From Ailurus styani (taxonomy: Eukaryota > Chordata > Mammalia > Carnivora > Ailuridae), in NCBI GenBank assembly GCA_002007465.1, contig LNAC01000162.1, positions 2,147,832 to 2,211,831 on the forward strand: 64,000 nucleotides of DNA, given 5' to 3'. The stretch's first letter is position 1. The number at the start of each line of letters is the position of its first letter. Position numbers and translations under genes: made by a program. Shown here piece by piece: positions 12,690 to 24,909 of the stretch. Under the pieces are notes generated by a model. It was given only the letters and a program-made list of their open reading frames with translations, did no database searches and was not told the DNA's origin.

Positions 12690-13509
12690 TATCAAGTATA
12701 AGTTAATATTTAAAATTTTAGGAAACTTACACCTATAGTATGTATAAAGTAGCCAGAGCATTAAACATTACCAAAATCTCTGTTGGGCCAGAATTTTAGA
12801 GAGGTCTATAAATCGGCACTTAGTATTGAGTTTAATCTCCAAATTCTGACTGTGGTAATTGAAATCCCTGACTCTGATGTCCAGATTTCTCTTTTTGCTT
12901 TTCCTTCCCATGTGTATCTCCGTCCTTTGATCACTCCTCCCATGATCATGGTTGCAGAACTCAAACCCTTTATTATCATTCTGTTCATGCTACACAGTTT
13001 CTTTAGATGAGATATTTAATGCTGTATTTTTCACTGGCAACTTCTCTCCTGTCTTTCAGGCTAATATAACCAAGTTCTTAATATCTTGTGTAGGATGTTC
13101 CCTAAGCACATTAATATATCTAGAATGAATGAACTGTTATCCCTCCTCTCCAAACTATTTTGTATATTCATATTTTCATAGATTAATCCAATGTAGTGTT
13201 ATTTAGCCTGATGTTTTAGGTGGATTCATGGAACTCATGAAATAGTATGAGTTCCTCTTAGTCATAGGACAGGGGTTAGTCAGATTCTTAAACAAGTCTG
13301 TGACTCCCAAAATGTTTAGAATAGTGGTGTTATAGAAATAAACCAGAAACAGCCATTCTACTCTACATTACTAAATCTCTATATTCTATCAGGTACCAAC
13401 TTGTACAGATTAATATTTGAATCTTCTACATTCCCCTCATCACAGTTTTAACTAAAACTATCAGTACTTTTCATTTGACTTATTGCAAATGTATTCTGAC
13501 CAATATTTC
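12690..13509. other. unique sequence upstream of L2
   Basis: No recognised gene. It may include further eroded L2 sequence, but I cannot support that. Confidence 0.4.
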
Positions 13510-14205
13510 TACTGTCTGCTCCTCCAATCCTCTGTGCTGCTGCTGAAATACCTTTTCTAAATTTCATATTTGACAGTCATTTCCCTGCTCAAAATCCATC
13601 AATAGTCCCCATTTAGCTTTCTGAGAGGATTTTAACAGTCTGAAACTCTGCATTGTCTGAGATGTCCTCCTTTCACATTATCAATTTAGAATCATTGCTG
13701 TAATAGATGCAGGTGCTAAGTGGAATGCATATTTTTCAAGTGAGGTATTTTGGGCAAAAAATAAAAGATGAAGTTACTTACATTGCTGGCCTCTGCCTAC
13801 TTCTTGAACTTTATTTCTCACCATTCAGATTTATGCATTCTCTCATCCAGTCACATTGAAGTCAGGGAAGTTATTCAAATTGACTGTATTTTTTTCACTG
13901 CCTTTCAGTGTGTTGTTAGCTCTGGGCATGTCCTTCCTAACATTATTTATCTACCTAGCTTCTAATAGTTTCTTTAAATTTCAGCTTATGTTTTATTTCC
14001 TTCTCTTGTCCTCAGTATTATTTAGGTGGCCACTTATGTGTTCCAAGAGTATTATATGCATACTTGTACCACAGCATTTATTACTGTGTTGTGATCATGA
14101 ATTAATATTATTTGTCCCTCAGACAGTAAGCTGAATAGAACAGAGAACTTTTTATATGTGATAACGTTAGCACAAAATAAATTTCTGTTGAACGAATGAC
14201 TTGAT
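13510..14205 (+). mobile_element. LINE L2, 3' part
   Basis: The sense-strand order matches L2: 'tccctgctcaaaatccatca', the 'gcattgtctgagatgtcctc' stretch (activity of the reverse-transcriptase-side 3' region), 'ttaggtggccacttatgtg', 'cagtaagctgaatagaacag' and the terminal 'aataaatttctgttgaacga' followed by atga. The 3' end at 14205 is clear. Two overlapping small open frames inside it are accidental. Confidence 0.75.
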
Positions 14206-14560
14206 TTTTGTTCTATCATTCATTAGCTCTGTGACCTTGGGTAAAAAATAACTTAAAACCACTCAGTATTGGGCACCTGGGTGGCTCAGTCAATTAACCA
14301 TCTGCCTTTGGCTCAAGTCATGATCCCCAGGGTCCTGGGATCAAGCCCTGCATTGGGCTCCCTGCTCAGCAGGGAATCTGCTTCTCCCTCTCCCTTTGCC
14401 TGCCACTCCCCCTGCGTGTACTCTTTCTGTCAAATAAATAAATAAAATCTTAAAAAAAACCTCAGTGTTTTGTCTTTTTCAATGCTATTTTTCTTACAAG
14501 TCATAATGGAAATAATAACACTTACTTTAAAGACCTATTTTAAAACAAATCAGATCATGG
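14206..14560 (+). mobile_element. MIR SINE split by a Can-SINE
   Basis: The left half has 'attagctctgtgaccttggg' (MIR box region) and ends at 14270. The right half resumes at about 14460 with a 'ctcagtgttttgtc' segment and 'aatggaaataataacactta', matching the MIR 3' part. The halves are separated by the inserted Can-SINE at 14271-14459. Confidence 0.8.
14271..14459 (+). mobile_element. Can-SINE (SINEC)
   Basis: It begins gggcacctgggtggctcag and ends in an aaataaataaataaaatct tail plus A-run. Flanks 'actcagtatt' and 'cctcagtgtt' are an imperfect target duplication. It interrupts a MIR. Confidence 0.95.
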
Positions 14561-15579
14561 CAATCAATCTATTATGAGTTGTCACACCATTGCTTATTAA
14601 TGTTCTAAAATTTGTAAATGGTTTTATACAAATGAGAGTAGACTCAAGATAATCATTGGATATTATCACTTCTGTTTATTTATATACCGTTATTTAGAAG
14701 GTGGAGTCGTTAAATGCTAGAGGTCTCTGAAATGTCTACCAAAATGAGCCACATAGAAACCTCATCCATCTCATGCATCATGGCAGGGGGAAATGGTAAG
14801 TCCTTATCCGTCATAAGACTGTGCTCCTAAAACGTGTGTTATTTTCTTTGCACTTTATTTCACTTTCCTGAAAAATGTGATTAGGACCAAAATATTTTAA
14901 ATGGTTATTTTCTTTCTTAACTCTTGAGTTACATACTTTAAATTCCAACAGTTTGGCCAGGGAAGGAGATCCAACGAGCTATTCCAGTTAATTCTGAATA
15001 TTGAAATCTCCTTATAGTTTTGAAAATCAGCTTTGGGAACAGTGGATATTTTTTTAAACTTCAGTATAGAAACAAAGAGAAGACAAAATAAAGGAGTTGG
15101 GTGAAATACAACATGAGATAAAAATAGGATGAAAAATTTTGTGAGCCTTGTATAGCTTGTATCTTGACATAGGCCATGATGAGAGTATGCCCATCATGAA
15201 GATTAGCAAGTGCTGCAAATCAGGAACTCCTCTTCTGTCTTCAAGAGCCAGAGGACCAGCACCACCCCTGGCAATTAGGAGAAATTGAAGGAACGTTTAG
15301 AAGAGATAGCCATAACTAAATCCTAAAGAATCTGAATCCTAGCAAACTAGGTAATGGCACATAGATACTCTTGACTCTTCCCACCTAGAAATTTGTTTAT
15401 GGGGGTTATATGAGCTTCAGAGTCAGGAGTTATTTGCCTAATAAACATAGCCTAACTCAACACTAAATTATGCTTTTATGCATGTACATGGAAAATAAAA
15501 GCTTTCCTTTTCCAAAGAGATACCCAAAAGGAAAAGAGTAGAAAACAAACTTGAATGATTTACCCTGACTTACGGTACT
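14561..15579. other. unique sequence
   Basis: No gene or named repeat recognised; AT-rich non-coding DNA. Confidence 0.5.
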
Positions 15580-17884
15580 AGAAATTATTTCTGCAATAAA
15601 CTTTACTTTTAGAGTAGAGATTCACAACAATATTGAGCAGGAAGTACAGAGTGCCTGTATACTCCCTGACTCTCCACAGGCATAGCCTCTCATATCATGA
15701 ACAGCCTGCACCAGAGCAATAAATTGGTTACAGTTGATAAACCGACAAGTCACTATCGCCCAAAGTTTATAGTACATTAGGATTTACTCTTGGGAGTGTA
15801 CATTCTATGGATTTTGAAACATGTATAATGACATATGCCCCATTATAGTATCATATAGAGTAGCTTCACTATCCCCAAATCCTCTGAGTTCTGCTGACTC
15901 AGTCTTCCCTCCCCTCCTAACCCCTGGATATCAGTTGATCTTTTTCTGTCTCTCTAGTTTCCCTTTTCCAGAATATCATAGTATGGAATCACATAGTATG
16001 TGTAGCCTTTCAGATTGGGTGCTTTCACTTATAATATGCACTTAAGTTTCTTCCATGTCTTTTCGTGAGCCAATAGCTCATTTCTTTTTCATGCTGAGTA
16101 ATTCCATTATATAGATAGATGTACCACAGTTTATTATCCACTCATCTACTGAAGAACATCTCTGTTGCTTCTAAGTTTTGGAAATTATGAATATGGCTGT
16201 TGTAAATATCTGTGTGCAGGTTTTTGTGGAGGCATAGTTTTCAGTTCATTGGGGTAAATACCAAGGAGCTCAATTTCTGGATTACATGTTAAGACTATGT
16301 TTAGTTTTCTGAAGAATAACCACACTGTCTTCGAAAGTAAATGTGCCATTTTGTATTCTAAGCTGCAGTGAAGGAGTGTTCCTTTTGCCCCACTTTCTTG
16401 CTAGTGTCTGGTGTCACTGTTCTGGATTTTTCACATTCTCATAGGCCTGTAGTGGTATCTCAATTTGTATTACTCTAATGAACTGTGATGTTAAGTATCT
16501 TTTCATAGACTTATCTGTCATCTGCGTAGCTTCTTTGGTGAGGGATCTGGTCAGGTTTTCAAACTTTTTAAAAATCATATTTTTCATTTTCTTATTGTTG
16601 AGTTTTAAGAGTTCTTTGCATATTTTGGATATCAACTGCATCCTTTAATAATATTTTCTACCAGTCTGTAGCTTATCTCCTCATTGTCTTAATCCCTAAT
16701 AAGAGATTTCTCTTTCTACAAATAAAAAATGTTCAGAGTATAAATTTAAAAGAACATTAAATGTCAGAGGTTTTTTTCTTTTTAAGGATTAGTTTGAACA
16801 TTATATTTTCTATAGGCCAAAGAATGATAGGAAGTCTTGGTATTGATAAATTTAATGCTACAGGGTTTAGAGTTTGAGAATTCTTAAGTAAATAGACTCT
16901 ATTTTAGGTTTAGAGGGGTCTAATTTTATTCCTTTGCATGTGGACATCCAAATTTTCACAGCACCATTTATTGAAGAAACTATCTTTTTTCTCCATTTTA
17001 TATTCTTTGTCCTTTTCTCATAAATGATTATTAATGCATGGATTTATTTCTGAACTTTCCCTTCAGTTCTATTGATCTGTGTCTGTTTTTATGTCAGTAC
17101 CAGCTGTTTTAGTTATCCTAGTTTTGTAATATAGTTTGAAAACAAGAAGCATAATGCCTCCAGCTTTGCCTGTTTTTGCTGAAAACTGCTCTGCTCTTCA
17201 GGGCTTTTGTGGTTCCATACAATTTGTAGGATTGCTTTTTCCTATTTCTAAAGTGCCATTGGAATTTGAGGGATTTCATTGAATCTGTAGACCACTTTGG
17301 ATAGTGTGTATTAATATAAATTCTTCTGATCCATGAATGTGGAAAATATTTCCATTTATTTATGTTTTCTTCCATTTCTTTCATCATTGTTTTATAGTTT
17401 TCAAAGTTTAACCTTCTTGGTTAAATTTATGCCTAAGTATTTTATTCTTTTTGATGCTACTGTAAATGGGATTATGAATTTCTTTTTCCAGTAGTTCACT
17501 GTTAGTATATAGAAATATTTACAACTGATTTTGTATATTGATTTGGTATCCTGTACGTTTATTGAATTCTTTTATTCTAAGAAATTTTAGTGGAGTTTTT
17601 AAGGTTTCAGTATATAACTTGTGTTCTCTCTAAACAGAAGCAGTTTTACCTTTTGATTTACAATTCGGTTGTTTGAATTCTTTTTCTTGACTCAATGCTC
17701 TGACTAGGGCTTCCAGTACTATGTTGAATAAAATTAGTGACAGTGGGCAAACTTGTTTTGTTCCTGATCCTAGAGGAAAAGCTTTTAGCTTTTCACCATG
17801 GAGAATGATACTAGCTGTGGGCTTTTCATATATGGTCTTTAATATATTGAGGTAACTTTTTCCATTCCTAGTTTGTTGAGAGGT
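15580..17884 (-). mobile_element. L1 (L1M-type) 3' UTR and ORF2, antisense
   Basis: Read on the minus strand this is an L1. The 3' end landmarks ('agcaggaagtacagagtgcc', 'tcacttataatatgcactta', 'gtaaataccaaggagctcaa') run into ORF2. The antisense ORF2 landmarks are 'cagcaccatttattgaagaa', 'gattgctttttcctatttc', 'gtaaatgggattatgaattt' and 'tttcaccatggagaatgat'. The reading frame is broken throughout, so only fragments of at most about 89 codons stay open. It continues at 18466 after an interruption. Confidence 0.85.
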
Positions 17885-18465
17885 GTTTTTGGTTTTTTGT
17901 TGTTTTTTTCCTTAGAAATAAGCATTTTGTAAGAAGCAGGGTAGATCACAGAAAATACCGGAGTTCCAGAGATAAGACCGTTCTTGTAACCATCAGAAAT
18001 GTAATGGAACTGTCAACAGAACATGAAATAAGGCATGGGTATTGATAATTGGTACATGTACATTTACTGCAAAATGATGCAAAAAAAAATCACATCCTTT
18101 CTTTAATTAAAATTTAACACTTAAAAACTTTTATTTAGATGATCTCATCACAATAGTTACAGTGATTCTAGGTTTCACTATGAAAACTTTTTCAAAAGAA
18201 ACTGAAACTTTGCTAGGTAAATCAAAAATAGATTATGATTCATTATAATTTAATTAAAATAGCCATGTGTGTTTTTTTGTTTATCCATTTATTTTTGTAT
18301 TTATTTATGCTTTTTTAAAAAATTCAAATTCAATTTATTAACATGTATTATTGGTTTCAGAGGTGAAGGTCAATGATTCATCAGTCTTATATAATACTCG
18401 GTGCTCATTATATCACGTGCCCTCCTTAATGTCTATCACCAAGTCTCTTTTTTTTTATCATGAAA
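17885..18465. mobile_element. insertion inside the L1: unassigned part plus L1 3' end
   Basis: Host L1 ORF2 stops at 'tagtttgttgagagg' and resumes at 'ttatcatgaaacatttaatt'. Of the intervening 580 bp, about 18300-18450 is an antisense young-type L1 3' end ('ttaacatgtattattggtt', 'tgccctccttaatgtctatc'). The first about 400 bp has no family I recognise. Confidence 0.65.
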
Positions 18466-18965
18466 CATTTAATTTTGTCAAATAGTTTTTCTGCATTTAT
18501 TGAAATGATCATATGATTTCAGTCTTTCATTCTGTTAGTGTGGTATACCACAGTTACTAAATTGCATATACTAAACCATCCTTGCCATCTTAGAAATAAA
18601 ACCACTTGATTGTGGCATATGATCCTTTTCATAACTTACTAAATTTGGTTTGTTAGTATTTTTTTGAAGATTTTTGCATTTATGTTCATCAGGGATATTG
18701 GCCTGTAATTTTTTTTCTTGTAGTGTCCTTATTAGTCTTTGGTATCAGTGTAATGCTGGCTTTTGTACGATTTTTGGAAGTGTTCCTTCCCCTCCTGTAT
18801 TTTTTGGAATAATTTAATAAGAATTGGTACTAATTCTTTGAGTGGTTGGTAGAATTCATTCACATAGCCATCTGATCCTGGACTTTTTTTGTTAAGAGTT
18901 TTTTGATAACTGATTAAGCATCCTTATTAGTATTTGGTCTTTCGAATTTACTTTATGTTGGACTC
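18466..18965 (-). mobile_element. L1 ORF2, continuation
   Basis: Antisense ORF2 resumes: 'tctgcatttattgaaatgat', 'agggatattggcctgtaat', 'ttggtatcagtgtaatgctg'. It is the same element as 15580-17884. The rest of ORF2 and ORF1 is absent before the 5'UTR-like part at 19090. Confidence 0.8.
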
Positions 18966-19017
18966 ATATGTATAGCCTGGGGCAGTTCTCCTGTGCTCAT
19001 CTAATAATCACTTCCTT

Positions 19018-19064
19018 GGGATGCCTGAGTGGCCAGACAGTTAAGCATCTGCTTTTCACTCAGG
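19018..19064 (+). mobile_element. Can-SINE head fragment
   Basis: About 47 bp from 'gggatgcctgagtggccaga' to 'gcttttcactcag' resembles only the tRNA-like head of a Can-SINE. There is no body or tail. It sits at the point where L1 ORF2 gives way to L1 5'UTR-like sequence. Confidence 0.6.
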
Positions 19065-19089
19065 AAAGCAAACCTTGTTGGTTATCAAA

Positions 19090-19795
19090 GCTAGGTAATT
19101 TTGGAGCCTATCCCTGGGATGGGGACAGCTATAAATGATAAAGCTCTAGATGTGTGGATCTGCTCCTTCCAGGGGGATACTGGCATCCTGTTTTTATTAT
19201 TGAAGTGAGCCATAGGGAGAAGGCAGGGAGAGTGCCTTTTGACTCTTGGGAGGATCACAGTGAGCACCTAGATGCTTGCTAATTAGCAGCTGCACCCTCA
19301 GGCTGTAGCTTAAACAATATGCAGCCAAACCCTTTCCTTGGAAAGATTGGGAGATGAGCATGGTTACTTTCTCCCTCTGTCCTCCGCCCTGGTGGATAGC
19401 CATGGTGAGTGCTCATGCTCCCATTCATAACTGCTTTTTTGTTTGTTATAGTCCTGTGGAATCAATAACACAAACTCTGTTGGCTTTTAGATTGAGGCGT
19501 TTTGGGGATTCATTCCTTTGCTGGGAGCCTTAAAAATTGAAGTGCCAAATGTATGGTCTAAACCTTTCACCTTTAATTTTATGGTACTGTGCTGGGGGTG
19601 GGGCTTATGGTGAATGTATCTTAGCCTTTCCTACCCATTTCAGTATGGATATTTTCTCATTTGCCCCTTGCATAGGAGTTACTCAGCTAGTTTCTGAATT
19701 TCAGAGGAAATTGCTCCATGTATAGCTGTACATTTGGTACATCTATGGGAGGGGAAAAATTCAGGAGCTTACTCATATCACCATCTTGGGGCAGA
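19090..19795 (-). mobile_element. L1 5' UTR, antisense
   Basis: Landmarks read backwards are 'ttgtttgttatagtcctgtg', 'tttcctacccatttcagtat', 'gagttactcagctagtttct', 'tgctccatgtatagctgta' and the terminal 'caccatcttggggcagaacc', where an L1 begins. This is the 5' end of the minus-strand L1 that starts at 15580; most of ORF1 and the ORF2 N-terminus are deleted. Confidence 0.65.
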
Positions 19796-22229
19796 ACCTA
19801 ACAGTTTTGATAGTGAATGTTTGATTCTCAAAATGGACAATATTCCTTACCTGGCCTATTTTCTAACTAATATTTCTGTAGAAAACTTTCCATGAGTCTA
19901 AAGGAGGAAATCAATACAACTAAACGAAAGAAGAATTTATAACGTTTTTAAATCCCAACTCTATAAGAATTTATTCTTAACTTAATGGCAATTTAAATTC
20001 TTTTTTTTTAATCCTACTATCTGATGTGTATAAGAAAAATTCATGGCCTGTTTTTTTCTAATGGATAGGAGCTCTATACACTGTCATGGTTATTTCAAAC
20101 CATATATATATATATATATATATAAACAGTTTATATATATGTGNAGGAGGAAATCAATACAACTAAACGAAAGAAGAATTTATAACGTTTTTAAATCCCA
20201 ACTCTATAAGAATTTATTCTTAACTTAATGGCAATTTAAATTCTTTTTTTTTTATCCTACTATCTGATGTGTATAAGAAAAATTCATGGCCTGTTTTTTT
20301 CTAATGGATAGGAGCTCTATACACTGTCATGGTTATTTCAAACCATATTTATATATATATATAAACAGTTTATATATATATATGTGTGTGTGTGTGTGTC
20401 TATACACACACATACTGAGACTTGGGAGTTTTAACTATTTGTTAAAATGATGTAATCTGCAAAATCTTCTAGAGATAATGATACTACTTTGTGGTCATTA
20501 CTTTTGGTCCAACTAGGCATTAATTTCCTTAAATTCCCTTTACCAAACACAAAAAGACAATGAGAGATAGGAGAATAATTTAAATGTTCCTGTGGTGCTT
20601 GTAGGATGGCAGTGCTGTGCATCCTTATTTCACTGTAGACAACAGTTCTGTATACCAAGAGGATAATTTTTTTTCAGGCCACTCCAGCAGATAAATTTTT
20701 ATTGGTGTAAATAATTCAGCAGCTTGTTATAATGAAACTACTTCCCATTAAACATTTCCTTGCTCTGTCTTAAATGCACAGATATTCCACTGGATACTAC
20801 TAATATCAGATGCAAACTGGAGATTTCCCAGTTTGCGATGAGTTGTAGGTCTTTAAGGAACTGAGTCCATTGCTAAGAGACTTGGTTAAACATTTGTCAG
20901 AAAAAGAAAAGCTAAGCAGAGTGTAGAGTAAAGGAACAAAGAAAATAATAGAGCTCTGCTGGTCATTATGTTGATTGGAGAGATTTCATAGTCATGTCAC
21001 ATCTGGAGGTTAGTTTTTAAGTTGGTCCTTCAGGGACTATGAAGGAGATTAAAATTTATATAGAGCAAGTATAATTCTCTATAAAAATTTAAGGGGCAAT
21101 ACCAGTTTTTTGTATTTGGTAGCTCTCTTCTTAATGTATCATACGTAGAATGGGAAATAAGATTATACAAAGTCTCAGCTTTGTTCTTATTCAGGTAGAA
21201 AAGAGAGTTCATTTATAAAATCTGGGGAAAAAAGGTTTTTTTTATGGTACTCTGTAGAGTTCTTCTTGATCTGGCAGCTTAATTCTATAAATATTTTTCT
21301 AAGTTTTTTCTTGAGAAGGAAGCTCACTTGCCTTGTGACAAGTTGTTCTTGGCTTGGAGTGCTCTGAGTCTTTCCTGGTAGCATTCAGACACTGATCCTG
21401 GGGGGGTCTTTTGCCATATTTTCCCCTTCAAACCTGTCCTCCTTCGCACCCTAGGCACCAGTTTCAGCTTCTAGTAGGCAACATGCTGATTCTTGGTGTA
21501 CTGTATTTTGGATCTTGTTTAATATTTTTGTGCTAGTCTAGTATCAAAGGGGGGGCTCTCAGGATGAATTTCCGAGGGGGTATTTCAAATGCATCTTATG
21601 AATATTTTATTTGACTTGTGATTTAATGTGGTATCCGGCTTCATTGCTCCTGATGCTGGCTTCCTCAGCTTCCCATTAGAATACATAAGAGAAAAGAGAT
21701 CAATATTCCCAACCCTAACCCTGAGAGTTTACTTAAAGCTAAATAAAATCTGGGAGAAATACAAAATACATTGAGTGTAGGTGAAACCAGATTGAGAAAA
21801 TCATGTTCAGATGACCTGAGAAAAGACAGACATCAGAATTCTCCTCTGTTCCCTACATTCTGACTCAGTGTCTTTATCAACCAGAATATTGGGCAACTGT
21901 ACTTCTGCCTCCCAGGAACCAGTTTCTGAGGCAGCCTGATGAGCATGGTCTTCCCTGCTCAACACTTACTTTTAATTGCATTAGTAATAGAAAAAATATA
22001 TTTTGACTTATTAATTCACAGTATACTGGTAAAGGAAAAAGACTCACGTGTATTCTCCATTCAGTCACACTCTCCTCTGTGAGACCGTCCCTATTACTGA
22101 TTTGGTACATTGTTGTAGATTGTTTTACTATGCATTTGCATTCACTTAATTATATGTATATAGACAAACATATAGAAGTATGTCTTTGTGTTTATGTACA
22201 CACATATACACAAACATTCTTTGTTGTCA
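19796..22229. other. unique sequence, including a gap-linked duplication
   Basis: Apart from the duplicated block around 20144 and its TA/TG microsatellites, no repeat or gene was recognised. Poly-T runs and small open frames have no coding character. Confidence 0.5.
19902..20395. repeat. gap-linked duplication (about 242 bp), N at 20144
   Basis: 19902-20143 and 20145-20395 are almost the same sequence (both start aggaggaaatcaatacaact and contain 'agctctatacactgtcatgg'). They differ in the T-run and in the length of the TA/TG microsatellite at the end. A single N separates them. The likely cause is two contig ends that overlap but were not merged; a real tandem duplication is less likely. 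Confidence 0.9.
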
Positions 22230-22800
22230 CAAGTAAAACCATGCAGTATGTATCACTTGGAATCTCTTGGTTGTGTTTTTTATGAATAACATATACATGT
22301 GTCTTATGCCCTCCTTTTTGTCAATGCAAAGAATTTCTGCACTGTAGTCTGTAATATTGATGTCCTGTGGTTTTGTTAACCACTTCCTTGTTTACATAAA
22401 GACTTGAAGGTGTTCCTGTTGCTTTTTTTAATTATAGTGCCCAAGTCAAGCATTTGTTCGTGTGAATGAAAGATACCATTGTCTAAGAAAGATACCATTA
22501 AGCTGCGTTATCAATCTGACTTCAAGCCAGAAATGGATGAGAGTATCCATTTATCTATATACTTGCCAAAATAAAATTTTTGAACAATTTTTCAACTTTT
22601 GCCAATCTGAAAGCAATAATGTTTCATTTTTTTGTCAATTTCTAGTAATGTTAAGCATCTTGTCATTTGTATTTCCTTTTTTATGATTGCCTGTTGATAT
22701 TCTTTGTGCATTCTTTTACTGGATTTTTTGCTATTGACTAATTGCTTTATTAGGATATTTTTTAAGTTCTGCTAGTTATCTTTTATGCCAATCAGAAATA
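22230..22800 (-). mobile_element. old L1 3' part
   Basis: Heavily eroded antisense L1: 'gtgttcctgttgctttttt', 'ttgccaatctgaaagcaata', 'gttaagcatcttgtcatttg', 'gattgcctgttgatattctt'. The order fits an L1M 3' region, but no long open frame remains. Confidence 0.65.
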
Positions 22801-23519
22801 GTAATTCCCAGAAAACATTTTAACAGGAAATGGGGATGAGGTAGGAATTGGCAGTGGCTCATTATATGTTGGAAATTTTAGCTTTACAAATAAATCATCA
22901 AAAGTCAGAATTCAGAAGAACAACAGTAGTAATTGGAGCTGGGAATTGAAGTATTTTATGAACGCAGTCTATTCAGTATATGAGAAAACCAAACATGAGT
23001 GAAAGAGAAGAAACACCAGGTAAAACATATTTGTATATGGGAAGTGGATAAGGAGCCATATATATAACCATTTATCCTCTGGCCATCTATCTGAGTGGAA
23101 AAGTCCATTTTCACAAGTTGATGAGAGTAAAACAAAGGGCAACCCTTCTTATTTATAGATTGATAAATAGAAAAAAAAACATCTGGCCAGAGCACAAAAA
23201 TACAACATGACAACAGGATACTGAGAAAGCCTGGAAGTTTTCATAACTAACATATTATTTATATTAGGGACCACTGTTGGCTACATCATGGTAGAGTTAA
23301 TCTCATCCACATAAAAGGAAAAGCAATATTGTTTGAACCATTTTATGTTTTTCAATGACAATATAGAGTACTGTGATAAAGAGAATGTACAAAGAAAACT
23401 GTAATTGTGTGATGGTGAGAAGAAAAAAATATTTTTTTAATATACCTTATATATAGAAGTAATCTGTATCTTAAATAAGTCTACTCAAAAGAACCAATTT
23501 CCATTTTGGCTCTGAGAGC
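22801..23519. other. unique sequence
   Basis: Nothing recognised. Confidence 0.5.
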
Positions 23520-23705
23520 TAGAACAGAGATTCTCAAAAGTTAGAGTTCTCAAAATTATCAGTTACCTTAAAGTAAAGAACACAGAGATGAGGTTTATTG
23601 AAATAAGATGGAGACCGGATCTATGATCTATGCATTTTCACCATGTTTGACAGGTCATCCAAATACTCACCAAGCTTTAAAAACCACTGAACTAAGGAAA
23701 TTTAG
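23520..23705. mobile_element. MER5-like DNA transposon remnant
   Basis: The ends 'gagattctcaaaagttagag' and 'tttaaaaaccactga' resemble the 'ttctcaaa ... gaaccactg' ends of MER5-type hAT remnants. The middle is diverged. Confidence 0.5.
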
Positions 23706-24029
23706 TTCTTAAAAATCATTTGAAATCTTAATGTGGCCTGACTCCCATGCTCTAAAGTTCCCACCCATATTATTTAACCCATGAAGCTTACACAGAGATG
23801 AATATTCTACACACATTTGGGGATTTGGGGGTTTTGTAAAAATAGCGAACATTTGTGTAAGCCATCCCCTTGCCTGTAGTAAATCACATACTTAAAAACA
23901 CTTCTGGCTAGATGTACATCTTATGTCTTTCGGGAAAGACAGTATTTCCATTTATTATGTGAATGCTGTAGTAAACTGACATTACGGGTGCTAAAACAGA
24001 GCATCAGTTAAAATAGTGAATGTTGTAGA

Positions 24030-24265
24030 TTAGAGACTTAAATACTGGTTTGCTAAGAATCACTGGGGAAACAGTTAAAAGGCAGACTTCAAGATTCCGT
24101 TGCCATAATTCTCATTTGGTAATCTAGATGGGGCTCTCCAGAAACTATATGTAAAAACAAACAAACAAAAAAAACTACACATGTTGTTCTTTGGAAGCTC
24201 CAGTGAATCAGAAGCTCCAGTGAATCAGAAGCTTCACAAGCCAGAGTTTCAGAAACCCTGGAATA
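24030..24265. mobile_element. MER5-like remnant with a 17-bp tandem repeat
   Basis: 'aagaatcactggggaaacag' at the left and 'ccagagtttcagaaaccctg' at the right resemble MER5. Inside, the 17-bp unit gaagctccagtgaatca is repeated exactly at 24194-24210 and 24211-24227, with a partial third copy. Confidence 0.55.
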
Positions 24266-24332
24266 GCAATTCATTAGTAAAGGTGTGTACCCAACGATAA
24301 CATTAAAAAAAGTAATGTCAGTGACTTGTTGT

Positions 24333-24533
24333 TTTTTTTTTTTTTTTAAAGATTTTATTTATTTATTTCACAGAGGGAGAGAGATCACAAGGAGGCAGAG
24401 AGGCAGGCAGAGAGAGGGGGAAGCAGGCTCCCCGCTGAGCAGAGAGCCCGATGTGGGCCTCGATCCCAGGACCCTGGGATCATGACCTGAGCCGAAGGCA
24501 GCGGCTTTAACCCACTGAGCCACCCAGGCGCCC
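24333..24533 (-). mobile_element. Can-SINE (mustelid-type)
   Basis: Poly-T tail at left, then 'aaagattttatttatttatt', and the head read backwards 'gcggctttaacccactgag' + 'ccacccaggcgccc'. The flanks are a perfect 17-bp target duplication, tgtcagtgacttgttgt, at 24316-24332 and 24534-24550. The element is young by sequence quality. Confidence 0.97.
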
Positions 24534-24725
24534 TGTCAGTGACTTGTTGTAAAAGTACTTTTGAAAACTGAATTAGGAATTCCAAATACCAATTCAAGGA
24601 AGATTTTGCTTTCCATTTGTTCTGTTTCTTCATATATGTAACAAAATACCAAGAAGGAAAAGAAAATAGTAAAAGCCAGCTTTAGAATATCAAATATATT
24701 TTTTAATAGAAGCTCTAGATCTACA

Positions 24726-24909
24726 CTGCCCAATTTGGTAGTCAAAAGCTACATGTGACTTTTTCAATTTACATTAGATTACAGTGAATGCACTTAAAAA
24801 TTCAGTAACTAGTAGCAGTAGTCACATTTTATGTACCCAGTGCCACGATAGGACTAGAAGCCATTTTATTGGAATGCTTCCATTATCACACAAACCTCTG
24901 TTGGACAGA
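24726..24909. mobile_element. short hAT-like DNA transposon fossil
   Basis: About 184 bp bounded by ctgcccaa at the left and ttggacag at the right, which form an imperfect terminal inverted repeat. 'agctacatgtgact' inside resembles a known family of small mammalian DNA elements; the name is not certain. Confidence 0.55.

Noticed and set aside
21707..21724. Telomere-like ccctaaccct
   Set aside because: Less than two full units, so chance is sufficient.
24333..24533. tRNA gene (box A/B-like sequence)
   Set aside because: The box-like sequence is the tRNA-derived head of a Can-SINE, with poly-A tail and target duplication.
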